Source: Cardiocondyla obscurior (Eukaryota > Arthropoda > Insecta > Hymenoptera > Formicidae). From it: DNA of 64,000 bases. Positions 1-11,319 of the stretch are shown piece after piece. The notes beneath the pieces were generated by a model. That model did no database searches and was not told where the DNA came from. It was given only the letters and a program-made list of their open reading frames with translations. The stretch covers positions 2,172,501 through 2,236,500 of the forward strand of contig NC_091874.1 in the NCBI RefSeq assembly GCF_019399895.1. The letters run 5' to 3'. Position 1 is the stretch's first letter. Each line of letters starts with the position of its first letter. The position numbers and the translations under genes are program-made.

Positions 1-1175
1 AGAACTAAAGAATTGGCAAGGTCTATGAACGCCCAATTGATCCAGGCCGAGCCAGTCGGCGAGGGTCCGATTGACAGTATCGTGATACCACCAAGATCAG
101 TAAACGGAAATCGCACCACTATCGTTAGCATCCCTCAGCCACCTACGGCTGGTGAGGCGATATCCGAAGTGGCGAACCGGTCGATTAGAGTGATCAGGTG
201 ACTTGATATCACAATAGGAAATGTATGTCTTTGAGGTGGAGGTTCAACAAAGATTACTTGGACTAAAAATACAATATGTCAATGATCTTTTAATTATTAT
301 TGAACAGCGAGACTCTAGATGAACAAGACGCTGCGGAAGCTACCACGGTACAGAATAAGTTGGAGGACTTGCAACAAGCAAGACGGGATTTTGTGATGGC
401 TGTGGCGAATGTCGGCGGTAATGCTGTACAATTAGCGGAGGACGAGAGACGCAGATATATTTATAGGTAAAAAAAAGTTAAAGTTAAAAAATTGGTAAAT
501 TAAAACATCTAATAAATATTTGCGATCGAATTTTTATCGAATTTTGCGACAACCAATGTTTTAAAGACAGAAATAACTGATCTAGCCGCGTAAATAAAAC
601 TGAGAAGTAAAAGAAAATTTTTTATGATAAAGATCTCCGTCAAATTAATTGTCTATATTTAATACAGAGTTCCTGACATCGAGAGCGAGATGTTCCAAGT
701 CGAATACGGCCGAGACCATCCAAGTGTCGTGGCAGCTCGTGAATTTGCTCAAAGAAGCATGGCCGGAATTAGGGCGCGCGAGACAGCACGTCTACAAGAG
801 CGAGAATTCGAGAGAATAGCTCAAGAGCCGTTGCCGGAGGACTTGCAATTCGACATACCGTTCGAAGAGGAGTTTCTACGCGAGGGCGACTTATCTTGGG
901 AAGAGAGGGAGGATCTGCCGATTCCGTCCAGAATAAAAACTACTATGCGCGACATACCAAGACGTCAGATGCACCACGAATACCCTCCCTTCGACCCAGA
1001 GGAGCTCGAGAGGTTCTTCGACGTAGAACAATACCCGCAGAGTCCGCAGCGTGGACCGCCACCAGGTCGTGAGCACCTGCCACCGGATCTCTGGGAGTTA
1101 GAAGACCCCTGGGCAGCGTGCGGCGTTTGTCCGAAGCAAGAAATATCCGATCTCATTCGCTTTGACAGTCCTTAA
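1..1175 (+). CDS. 3' part of an unrecognised acidic, charged protein gene (5' end outside the window)
   Basis: Three exons join in frame: 1-197, 308-466 and 668-1175, all with GT-AG introns of phase 2. The reading frame is open from the first base, so the gene starts to the left of the window. The visible 287 residues are hydrophilic and rich in Glu, Arg and Pro, with no membrane segment. The middle exon looks helical or coiled-coil (residues such as NKLEDLQQARRDF). The last exon is strongly acidic, then Pro-rich (YPPFDPEELERFF), and ends ISDLIRFDSP before a TAA. I do not recognise a domain family. The consistent phases and the absence of stops make it a real gene; its function is unknown. 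Confidence 0.7.
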
Positions 1176-1820
1176 TCTTTTGTCTACTGTACTAGAGTCT
1201 GATAGATTAATTTTTGTCTCCGAAACTTCGAGATATCCCGAAGGAAAGGTATGTTTCGACTTAAATCTCTGATTTCTATTTATTTTTTGTCGGCTTATTT
1301 TATTGTGTTAAAATAATTTGTAGAAGTATAACAAAAAAAAATCTAAAAGAAAAAAAAATTAAATTGACGGAGTACTGAACGCGAAGGAAATACGAGGAAT
1401 CGTTACCCGTTAGTAACATGTTCTATATTTATCCAAGAAACTGTCTTGTACGACCTTAAAATTTCTCTCGTGTTTAAAACTAACAGCAAAATATTCTAGT
1501 GAGAGGACGTCACATAAATAAGGTATAAAAGAAACTCTAACACACATATCATTACTATTATAATCACCACTTGGTGTATCACGCAATCGTATGCTATTTG
1601 GAATTGAAAGTACTTGGTAAATTATACTTCATATAAAAAAAAGTGACGGTTTAGTCGAATACTTTAATGTGAACGAAATTACGAACTGACAATTCTAGAC
1701 AATCTATAATTTCGTGTTATTCGTTCCACGACTTCCAACTGGGGAACGAATAATATAGTCTGCGTTTCGTGTGGCCTGTAGAGCTGCATGTAGTAAGTAG
1801 AGATACCCGCGCGAATAATC
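1176..1820. other. Intergenic: 3' flank of the left gene and upstream region of receptor 1
   Basis: AT-rich with no coding potential that I can support. The part nearest receptor 1 (about 1714-1735) contains a GTGTTATTCG..CCACGACTT block that is also found upstream of receptor 2 (4373-4392), so some proximal promoter sequence was kept after duplication. Confidence 0.5.
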
Positions 1821-4049
1821 ATGTTAGAGAATTTTTTACGCGAGTACAATAACAACCGGATATTGTTGTTGACCACAGGTCTCTGGCCGTACCAAAATAA
1901 ACTTGTGAGAAGTTTATTATGGACGTTTTGCTTTTTACTCGAATTAAGTTACTATCCCTTCGAGGTACATCGGCGCATTTCCTCAAAATAAAAAAAAAAA
2001 TATTTTTAGTCGAAATACATTTTTTTACAATTTTATTTTAAACTGCATATGATATAAATATTATATATTTTTAGATATTATTGTTATACGATCATTCGGA
2101 TGATGCGCAATTGATTTTCGAAGGATGCTATCAGATTTTAATCTTAACTATTTTTCTCGTAAGACATTTGAAAGATTGTTTAAACCGTGGCAAGGTAAGC
2201 TTTGAACATTTTTATTTTAAAAATATAAATATAGTAAATTAAAAGTTATTCTTTGATTTTTTAATCAGATGCGCTGGATATATGAAGCTATTGATAGGCA
2301 CTGGAGTATATTTACAGATGATATAGAAGTACGGATCATGGAAGAATACTCTATTCTGTCACGAAAACTTGTGACATATTACACGAGTAAGTATATTTTT
2401 ACATTAAAAATTGTATGTAATTTTTTATTACGAAGAGAAAATAAAATTCAACAGAATTTTTCACGAATTTTTTTTTTATATATTCGCTTAAACAAATCAA
2501 ACAGCGGCTTTAACTTTTTTATAAATTAATATTATTAAAAAAAAAAAATAAATAAAACAGCAATCATTATGTTGTAGTAATTATTTGTGGTACATTATTG
2601 GTGATTATAATATTACCATTAACACCGATATTCTTAGATATAATAGTGCCACTTAACGAATCACGCCCGCGTCTCTTTGCGGTTGAAATCGAGTTCAGGG
2701 TAAATAAAACCGACTACTATTTCCCAATTTACTGTTACATCTCCGCTGTAATCATAGTGGGATCAATTATTACGTTAGGCACCGACACAATGCATATTAT
2801 ATGTGCTTCTCATGCGTGCAGCTTGTTTGCGGCTGTTAGGTAAGCAAACCGTAAAATATGCAATTATATTAATAAGTCATATACTTTTTTGTTTAATTAC
2901 CACCACATTTATTTTGCAGTAAGCAGATCGAAAATGTGACGTTGAAAGTAAACGATGATAATGGTGATATTAAAGAAAATAAGCATGGTATAAATAAGAA
3001 TGTTGATTTGTGTGTGTCCCAAGAAGAGATGATATACCAGAAATACATAATATGCTTAAAGAAACATCAACTTGCTATAGAGTACAGATTTTTTTAACCA
3101 TTTTTCGCTGTTTTTGTAATATTAATATAACATTTTTATTTGTACGATATCGATATTCTACAGATTTGTGGACATGCTAAATTCATCATACAAGGAGTGT
3201 TCTTTGGCCATATTAATAATATTGCTGGGAGTTTTAACTTTGTCTGGACTTCGAGTATGTATTATAACTGTGCATATAAAATACGCAAGTATACATATAT
3301 TGAAAATTTTAATAACTCGATGAGAATTATATTTATTTCTACACATTATAAAATTAATGTTAATTGTTTTACTTAAAAAAAAAGTAAATGTATATTACTA
3401 ATGTCACATAATATAACTATTAATTAATTTTCTTAATTTATTATAGATTATTTATGTATTAAATCAATTTAGAATATTGATAAAATTTTTGCTCGTACTT
3501 ATAACAACATTATTTGCTCTGATAGTCGTGTGTTACTCTGGTCAGAGAATAATGGATGAAAGCCAGAAGATATTTTACGAAGCGTAATAATTATTTAATA
3601 TTTTAATGTATTACTTTTTACAAAATTCCCTCTTAAACAGTTATAAAATAATTTTTCCATAAATATGCATAAAGTCTTTTGAGTTTCAAATATGTTTTTG
3701 AAAAAAATATTTTAATTTTGCACCAATTTTTCTTTAAATATTACCGCTAATTATTGCTAATTTTTATTGATTGCAGATACACCGCGGAATGGTACAGATT
3801 CTCACCTCGATTAAAATCATTATTGAGAATAATTCTTTACAGAAGTAGTGTACCGTGCAAACTGAGAGCGGGAAATATAATTCCATTGTCCATTGCCACC
3901 TATGCTACGGTAACAAAGTTATTTTCTTTTTATTGCTGTGCATAATTAATTAATAAATAAATAATTTATAATAAAACTGTCCTATTTACTTCAAGGTAAT
4001 ACGAATGTCCATGTCTTACTACACAACGTTATTATCAATACAAGACTGA
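1821..4049 (+). CDS. Odorant receptor (insect 7tm_6 family), tandem copy 1, intact
   Basis: Nine coding exons: 1821-1964, 2075-2194, 2269-2386, 2578-2839, 2920-3081, 3164-3254, 3447-3583, 3777-3909, 3996-4049. They total 1221 nt (406 codons plus TGA), with matching phases at every junction. The start ATG opens MLENFLREYN and is followed by GLWPYQNK, the usual N-terminal signature of hymenopteran odorant receptors. Later family marks are the PLTPIFLDIIVPLNESRPR segment, the CLKKHQ motif before the third intracellular region, and YSGQR..DESQ. These proteins are membrane ligand-gated channels that act with the co-receptor Orco in olfactory neurons. The start of exon 4 is placed at 2578 because the nearer AG at 2560 would read straight into a stop. 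The nine-exon layout fits the ant '9-exon' subfamily associated with cuticular hydrocarbon detection, but that assignment is inference. Confidence 0.9.
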
Positions 4050-4109
4050 TTACTGTTCCGACTGATTACTGAATGTCCAATGAGTGTTTCATTGTATGCA
4101 TCTTATGTC

Positions 4110-4115
4110 AATAAA
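4110..4115 (+). terminator. Poly(A) signal AATAAA of receptor 1
   Basis: AATAAA lies about 60 bp after the stop. The extended string AATAAATTGTA is repeated after receptors 2 and 3, so the 3' end was duplicated with the genes. Confidence 0.55.
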
Positions 4116-4402
4116 TTGTACTGAAGTTTAAGCTACCAGTTTCCTGGAAAATATGCAAACGGGAGATAAAGAAGCTAGTGCGCCCGTTCATTGTTACACC
4201 CACCCCTCAATTTCTTCCTGTACTACATAATAACGGAACACTATGCACGTCACGTTATACATGCGAAAGGGTCTAATAAATGATATCTTAAATAGAAAGG
4301 ACAGTTACAGTGTCAGAAATACCCTGACATCGGCAAGCAGATAGTGACAACCGTGGACACCCTGCAATTTTATGTTATTCGCCCTACGACTTGTGCCCCG
4401 GA

Positions 4403-4427
4403 AAATCGATAATCGTGCGTGGCACGT
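4403..4427 (+). promoter_or_regulatory. Conserved upstream block of receptor 2
   Basis: AAATCGAT followed by TGGCACGTGTTATT lies 46-70 bp before the ATG. Receptor 3 has AAATCGAT and TTGGCACGTATTAC at 7476-7507, and the dead copy has TTCAGAAATCGAT at 11891-11903. Conservation across paralogues suggests a core promoter or olfactory enhancer element. No TATA box is clear. Confidence 0.4.
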
Positions 4428-4472
4428 GTTATTCTGCTACAACCATTCAAAGGGAAACTAAGACGAATAATC

Positions 4473-6894
4473 ATGTTAGAGAACTTTTTGCGAGAGTACA
4501 ATGCTAACCGGGTATTCCTGTCGATCACCGGCCTCTGGCCGTTTCAAAATAGATACTTGAGAAATATCTTAAAAACTTTCTTCTTTCTACTTGAAATAAG
4601 TTACTGCCCATTCGAGGTAATATACACTCGAGCTAACATATTCTTTCGAATTTACTTTGGTAGTTTCAAAAATTTTTTTTTTTTATTTTATTTTACCTAA
4701 TTTAATTTTATTAATTTTTTTTATTTTTTAATTATGTAACACACGGATTAATATCTAATTAAACACAAAAGAACAGTAGGTTCTATTTAATTAATCGCGT
4801 ATAACTATTTTCCTATATTTACAACATATTTTACGAACGATTATTCAATGTTAAACTCAGTTAATGTTGCTGTACTATCACTGGGATAATCCGCAGATGG
4901 TTTTTGAGGGTAGCTATCAGCTTGCCATGTCAATGTCTTTTATTGGGAGGCAAATAAACATGTTCTGGAATGACACTAAGGTGAGCCTTCGACAAGTACG
5001 ACGCGTTGTACTCGGTGATTCGTTCTACATTGTTTATTGCGGAACAACTACTTTCAGACCTAACATGTTAAATCGTTTCCATGTCTATGGCGATCAGTTG
5101 CAACGACTGTACCAAACTATTGACGAGCATTGGAACATATTCACGAACGACACAGAAGTGGAGGTCATGAAGAATTATTCCACGCTTTCACGAAAGTTTA
5201 CAAAGTATTACTCGAGTATGTATATCATGTTGTAATCTAAAACAGGTCCAGATTATCAGTAGTAATATCTTTTGAAACTGGCAACAACCATAAAAGAAAA
5301 CAAAAATTTTTTTCTAAAGCCCTACACTTTTAAATATTTTATAATAATTTAATATTTATTAAATATATTACAATAATTTTATTTTATTATTTTTTTTTAT
5401 GTTACAGTGCTGATGTTTAGCACAATGTTAATATTCATGATAATACCGCTAACACCGATTCTGTTAGACATTGTAGTGCCTCTTAACGAATCGCGTCCGC
5501 GATTCTTTGCGGTCGAACTTGAATTAAAAGTGAATAAAGATGATTATTTTATTCCAATTTTATGTTACACCACCATTGTGGTTCTGGTGGGTGCAACCGT
5601 TGTGATGAGTGTTGATGCGATGCACATTGCGTGCACCGCTCATGCATGCAGTTTATTTGCCGCTATCAGGTATATTCATTTATAATAAAATGATAACTTG
5701 AATACGTATAAGATATATGTACGTTTTGTATATTTTTATAGACACGTATTTTATGTAATTTTTAATACATTTATAGTAAGCAGCTTGAAAATATAAATTT
5801 AAAAGCTAATAACGAACTCAAGGAACCTGGAGATTACATGAAATTTAATCGATTAAATGAGGAAATAATATACCGGGAATACATAATATGTTTAAAGAAA
5901 CATCAACTTGCAATAAAGTAATTAGTTCTTGTCAAAGTGTTTCTCTTCTCTTCTTTAGTTTAATGTGGTATGCACACATTATTAATGCAATATTAATTTT
6001 ATGTAACTTTACCTAATTTCTATTTCAGATTTGTTAATACATTAGACTCAACGTATCAAGGGCTTTCATTACTTTTGTTAGTTTTACTTGTTGGAACAAT
6101 AAGTTTGATTTCAGTTCGAGTAAGCTTTAAAAACTATTCACATAAAATTTTATATAAAATGTTCGTAAAAAAACAATTTAAAATAAAATTATAAAACACT
6201 TGTGCATTGTAAAGCTTTCCTATGTTTTCCTAAAAATTTTGTTTTCGTGAATTAAAAAAAGAAAGAAAAAAATTTATTTAAAAATAATATTTAACAATAT
6301 ACGATATTTGGAAAAATAACGCAATATTATTAATTTGTTAGATCATTTACGTACTAAACGAAGTGCGGCAAGTAATAAAGTACACATTTGCATTGACAGC
6401 ATGTCTGGTGACTCTGATGATTGTATGCTATTCTAGTCAGAGATTAATGGATGAAAGTCAGAGTATATTCTACCGAGCGTAATAGTTATTTCTTATCTTA
6501 ACGTTTATTAATAGTTACAACGACTCTTTCATATAACATTAAAAATAATTTAACTGTCAATATTGTTAAGATTTAATTAAAAAATGTAATTAAAACCTGT
6601 TACTAATTTGTGCTTGCAGATATGCTGCAGAGTGGTATAAATTTTCGTCTAGACTAAAGTCTTTATTGATAATAACTCTTTACAGAAGTAATGTACCGTC
6701 CGGATTGAAGGCGGGTAATATGATTCCATTATCTATCGCGACCTATGCGGCAGTAAGTAAAATGCGTAGAATTGTTAAACATTTTATATAATATTACGTA
6801 CACGAAAAATAAATTACGCCTTTTCTATGTTTTATTTAAGGTAGTACGAATCGCCATGTCATACTTTACAGCGTTTACATCAATAAAAGAGTGA
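4473..6894 (+). CDS. Odorant receptor (7tm_6 family), tandem copy 2, intact
   Basis: Nine coding exons: 4473-4616, 4861-4980, 5098-5215, 5408-5669, 5777-5917, 6029-6119, 6342-6478, 6620-6752, 6841-6894. They total 1200 nt, 399 codons. Exon lengths and phases match copy 1 except exon 5, which is seven codons shorter in the loop before CLKKHQLAIK. It starts MLENFLREYNANRVFLS and has GLWPFQNR, YHWDNPQMVFEGSYQ and PLNESRPRFFAVE. Predicted to be an olfactory receptor subunit that partners Orco. One oddity: its second intron (4981-5097) is 117 nt, a multiple of three, and contains no in-frame stop, so retaining it would insert 39 residues instead of truncating the protein. Confidence 0.9.
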
Positions 6895-6975
6895 TTACTG
6901 AAGTTTTAATTAACTCTTCATCGACATGTTTTCATATGTTTGGTATACTGTGATATCTGCCACAAACTATCAATC

Positions 6976-6981
6976 AATAAA
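6976..6981 (+). terminator. Poly(A) signal AATAAA of receptor 2
   Basis: Located about 80 bp after the stop, in the string AATAAATTGTATTTCGATGA, which is almost identical after receptor 3. Confidence 0.55.
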
Positions 6982-7470
6982 TTGTATTTCGATGATATAT
7001 TTATCTTCGATAATTTTTAAACTCAATATTATCTATTGTTTTTTCTTTTTTTTCTTCATAATTTTCTCTATTTAAAAAAAAATTATTACGTCTATTGTAT
7101 TTATATTTTAAACTTACTCGACTTCACTTTGTTTCATTGTTCTTAATTTTGAAGTTACTCGACTCTATTGAAGTAGCTAGAAACGACTAAAAGACGTTCC
7201 GTCAAAGAAGAATTTTTAATGCAATCAAAAGTCAAAAGTTAATACTGCCGTAAACTATTATTTTCATCTTCAATTATCTTGTCACGTTATGTGCTGCGCT
7301 ACTATATACTTATGCCTATACCTATACCTCGGTTATTACGTGTCACATCGGAAAGAATATCCAATAAAAGAACATTTTCGAACAGTGAAAGACAGGTGTG
7401 CCTTGTTATTGGAGAAATAAAATAGTCAATTATAAACATGGTGCAATATGTGTGACGTTTCTTGCGTTAG

Positions 7471-7507
7471 TTCAGAAATCGATAGCGTACGCTTGGCACG
7501 TATTACT
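7471..7507 (+). promoter_or_regulatory. Conserved upstream block of receptor 3
   Basis: TTCAGAAATCGAT (7471-7483) and TTGGCACGTATTAC (from 7494) lie 34-70 bp before the ATG. The first block is identical in the dead fourth copy, and both are present with small changes before receptor 2. Confidence 0.4.
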
Positions 7508-7540
7508 TTGTCCTAGCACGTTGGAGAGTGTATATTAGAC

Positions 7541-10500
7541 ATGCTATCGAATTTTGTACGCGAGTACAATATAAACCGAGTATTTTTATCGTTTTCAGGC
7601 CTCTGGCCCTTTCAAGATAGACTCGTAAAAAATGTATTACGAACTTTCTGCGTGCTATTGGAAATAAGTTCTTATGCGCCTGAGGTAACGCACATCAATT
7701 ACAATACATTCAGCTCGGCAAAGTACATACCGTAGCTTTTACAATGCCCAGAAATATATTAAAGTTTACCACAAAGTATATGCAAAAATAAATTAACGCG
7801 CACGAACATTTATTTAATTACTAAACAGATTATTTTAATTATTCCTAATTGTTGCACATAGATATTACTGCTGTGCGATCACTGGGACAATTCGCAGATG
7901 ATTTTTGATGCTGGCTATCAATTCATATTCACGACTTCTTTTGTTGGGAGGGGTTTGCATAACATTTGGAATCAAGACAGAGTAAATTCACACAGCTATA
8001 TTGCAATGCCGTGCGTGTAATAATGTGTCTATTTACTTATGTGTTAAATTGTTTCTATGTTTGTTACAATCAGTTACAACAGTTATGCATAGCCATTGAC
8101 AATCATTGGGACATATTTACGGACGACTTAGAAGTTCAAGTGATGAAAAATTACTCTTCACTATCACGAAAATTTACGAAACTTTTCGCAGGTTAGTACG
8201 TTATTATAATATTTGCTACATTAAAATCTGCATATTGTGAAAGAGCGTTATTAAATAAAATTTTCAATTAAAAAAATTTTTCTTTTAAGTATTTCTCAAT
8301 TTTAAATTAATTTTATGATATAAATATATTTTTCTTTCTAACATTGCAGGATTATTGATCGTTATGTTATTAACATTTGTAGCAATACCTTTAGCGCCAG
8401 TATTGCTAGACGTGATAATGCCTATTAACGAATCACGCCCGCGGATTTTTGCAGTTGAAGTGGAATTCAGATTGAATAAAGAAGATTATTTTATATTCAT
8501 TTTTGGTTACACCACCGCTATAATTCTAGTGGGTATAAACATCGTAATGGGAGTTGATGCGATGCATATCATGTGCACAGCTCATGCTTGTAGTTTATTC
8601 GCGGCCGTCAGGTAACGTTAAAAATTATTAAAATAATTGGACTGCTTATCGTTGAAAATATTACAAGATACAATTTTCGCATACGAGATATAATTTCCAC
8701 GTACCGTTTAATATAACTAGAAGTCATGTGCGCGCACTATTTTTTAAGCGACTTCAATTACTAACAACGAAAAAAAAATCATGCGACTTACCGATCTGCA
8801 TGAGCTTCGGCGGAGTTGAAAGTTCTGCCGGTGACTGTAACATAAAAAAGAAAATAATATAAACATGTTAGTTAAATAATAAGATTAATAAAAAAAAGAT
8901 TTGTTTTTTTTTTTTTAATTTATACTTACTTAAAAGTTGCTCCGCCGATGCAGGATACCCGTCCCGGGCCTGCTCCTCCTCTCAGATGGGACGTGTCGAG
9001 TCATCCTTCCGCGCACAAGTCACTCGCGAACACCCCGACCGTGATTTTATAATCGCGTAAATTATCGACGCGTTCCTGTCGGCACTCGCGTTTAGAATAA
9101 AGCCCTACTAAAAAAACTACGCCCGAATACTCAGCGGAAATCGCGGAACGACCGACGAACCGGCTGCGGTTCGTATAATTATTAATCGGCGGTGACGACA
9201 CTTTTGTAGACGACGGTGGATGCAACTGCGTCGATCTGTAACAAAAAGAAATATAAAATTTAATCGTAGAGATGCAAATTAATAATTAAAAATAACATTT
9301 TTCTTACCTCTGGCGTTGCTGCGTTGATGCACGTGTCTTTCCGAGGCCTCCTCCTCCTCTCATAATATATTAGACTTCCTCTAGAGTCCTCCAGCTTCCT
9401 CTTAGATCATTTGAACCTCGTCCCTCGCACTAGTTACCTGCAAACAAGCCCGGATAATTAATTAACATTACGCGAGTCTGTACAATACTTCTAAAATAGA
9501 TAGGTCACCTCAGAGAGATGAGCACATAAGTAAGGACGTAGCTTACGTTAAAGAAAGAAAACGTGGCCACAAGCGCTCCTCACACGGAGAATGGGGAGAA
9601 GATTGTTATCGCGCCGGCAGGGTTTCGTTCAACGCAATTACGTATTACGTTCGGCACGAGCACGCGGTTGCTGTGAGTGCGTAGTACGTAACATGTGCTT
9701 CGCGCGACCGCTGGAGAAGGACAAAGCGAGAGTGGGAGTAGTGGGGGAACATACCTAGCTCGCGGCACGTAGGCTCGCGCTCGCTCTCACCCCGTCCCAC
9801 CCCGCCTCCCCCCGACCCCCCCGCGCTTATCTATTCGTTACTCTCGTTCGATTTAATTGTAATATTTAATTAGTATGTCCAGACAAAGACGGTACTTTCA
9901 CCAGATCGTCCTCGATCTCGAAGACCGTCTTTGCCTAGATATATTAATTAAATATTAAAATTAAACCGAACCACAAAATCGCCGACGTTGACTCTCGCTT
10001 GGCGTTAAGCAAGCCAAGCGAGAGAGAATTAATCAACGTCGGTTTAAAACGGTAGTAATTAACGCGTCACACGAATTTTTTAAGATATGATAAGACTTAC
10101 GTTCGTAATTTTTATAAGACAAGTTCACGTTTGCAGCAAACAAATTGAGAATATTATTTCAAAGGCGAATAATAATAAACTTAACAAATGTGGATATTTG
10201 ATCCTTGATTCGGTGAACGAGGAAATAATATATCAAGAATATATAATATGTTTAAAAAAGCATCAGCTGGCAATAGAGTAAGCAGCTTAATTTTATTATA
10301 ATTGTATCTTAAATATCGAGGCACCTATTTAGCTCAGTGAGTATGCACGCCTCTGTCTTTTTACAAAATAACACTGCTTATAAATTAATATATTACTGCT
10401 TATACAATTTGCTAATGTGACTTCAGGTTTGTTAATATATTAGAATCATCTTTTCAAGGACTCTCATTACTTTTATTACTATTACTTCTTGCAAATATAA

Positions 10501-11263
10501 GTCTAATTGGAGTTCGAGTAAGTTTTAATGATTTATTCTTAAAAAATATTCCATGTAAGTACAATATAAATTTTTTTTTTCAATATACGTAATACTTTTA
10601 ATTTGTTGTAGATCCTTTATGTATTACAAATCGAGGAGCTAATAAAATTTGGACTTATGTTCATATTACTGCTCAGTGACTTGCTGATCGTATGTTACTC
10701 TGGTCAGAGATTAATAGACGAAAGCCAGAACGTATTTTATAGAGCGTAATAATTATTGCATACCTCATTAATAATTTGTATATAAGTATTTGTGAAGACG
10801 CATTGAGCAAAGTTATAATAAATTTTAAAGTGTAACTTGTATACTTTTAATACAATACAATTAAAATTTTTAATTAATGTACAAAATATTTGTATTTTAA
10901 TTAACTTTCTAGTTATTTTGAATTAATTTTTAATAAAGTCTCTTACAAAGATATAATTAAAAGCAGCTACTGATTATGTTTACAGTTATGCTGCGGAATG
11001 GTACAACTTCTCGCCTAGATTGAAATCTTTATTGATAATGACTCTTTACAGAAGTAATATACCGTGCGGATTAAAAGCCGGAAATATGATTCCTTTATGT
11101 ATCGCAACTTATGCAGCGGTAAGTAAAATAAAAAAAAATGTAAAGATGCTTTTTCAACAATAATATTACACACAAATGTGTGACACACTTCATATTCTTT
11201 CAATTTAAGGTTGTACGAATCGCCATGTCTTATTTTACAGCGTTTAAATCGTTCAAAGATTAA
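7541..11263 (+). CDS. Odorant receptor (7tm_6 family), tandem copy 3, intact but with a 1.5-kb inserted intron
   Basis: Nine coding exons: 7541-7684, 7862-7981, 8074-8191, 8350-8611, 10137-10277, 10427-10517, 10612-10745, 10986-11118, 11210-11263. They total 1197 nt, 398 codons. It starts MLSNFVREYNINRVFLS, then GLWPFQDR, CDHWDNSQMIFDAGYQ and CLKKHQLAIE, and ends YFTAFKSFKD. Phases equal those of copies 1 and 2; exon 7 is one codon shorter. Intron 4 is about 1525 bp against 80-107 bp in the sister genes. The gene still splices in frame on paper (AG plus C gives Ser, the same residue as in the paralogues), so the insertion has not broken it at the sequence level. It is predicted to be an Orco-partner olfactory receptor. 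Confidence 0.88.
8705..8930 (-). repeat. Dispersed repeat, copy 1 (inside receptor 3 intron), with an exon-like core
   Basis: Reading the minus strand, a T-rich tract ends in ATGTTACAG, then a 43-nt exon-like core (8834-8792), then GTAAGT and a tail containing TTAAAAAATAG. The same order occurs on the plus strand at 36245-36535, including the flanks, with one indel of about 70 bp. The two copies therefore lie in opposite orientations 27 kb apart. The core is bounded by a splice acceptor and donor in both. It is probably part of a transposable or duplicated element of unknown class. Confidence 0.65.
9001..9363 (-). CDS. Possible nested two-exon gene in the receptor 3 intron (hypothetical, 96 codons)
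   Basis: On the minus strand, an ATG at 9363 opens MRGGGGLGKTRASTQQRQ and reaches a donor after 9308 (CAGAG|GTAAGA). A T-rich acceptor ending TTACAG leads to 9235, and the phase-2 junction joins in frame to a stop at 9001 (RSTQLHPPSSTKVSSPP onward), giving 291 nt. The product is Gly/Arg/Ser-rich at the start and resembles nothing I know. A second, decayed copy of the first exon follows at about 8985-8929, with the ATG changed to CTG. A GC-rich tract at 9770-9830 lies upstream and could be its promoter. It could equally be a noncoding RNA or transposon remnant. Coding status is uncertain. Confidence 0.3.
9847..9970. repeat. Long imperfect inverted repeat (hairpin 1)
   Basis: Arms of about 48-50 bp (9847-9896 and 9921-9970) pair with a few mismatches around a loop of about 25 nt. 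Key matched blocks are TTTAATT, AATATTTAATTA and CAAAGACGGT with their reverse complements. This is the size of a foldback transposon end or a long pre-miRNA-like hairpin. Confidence 0.7.
9982..10042. repeat. Second inverted repeat (hairpin 2)
   Basis: CCGACGTTGA and CTCTCGCTTGGC on the left pair with GCCAAGCGAGAG and TCAACGTCGG on the right around a 9-nt loop. An 8-nt bulge (GAATTAAT) interrupts the right arm. It follows hairpin 1 directly, close to the end of the inserted intron DNA. Confidence 0.7.
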
Positions 11264-11313
11264 TTACTGAATTTTTGTATCGTACGTATATAATATTCTT
11301 TTATTTTAACGGT

Positions 11314-11319
11314 AATAAA
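11314..11319 (+). terminator. Poly(A) signal AATAAA of receptor 3
   Basis: About 50 bp after the stop, in the same AATAAATTGTATTTCGATGA context as receptor 2. Confidence 0.55.

Larger units (their letters stand above)
4050..4472. other. Intergenic between receptors 1 and 2
   Basis: About 420 bp with no gene. It holds the receptor 1 poly(A) signal near 4110 and the receptor 2 upstream motifs AAATCGAT (4403-4410) and TGGCACGT (4420-4427). Confidence 0.6.
6895..7540. other. Intergenic between receptors 2 and 3
   Basis: AT-rich. It contains the receptor 2 poly(A) signal (AATAAA, 6976-6981) and, near its right end, the conserved TTCAGAAATCGAT block (7471-7483) upstream of receptor 3. No other feature is seen. 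Confidence 0.6.
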
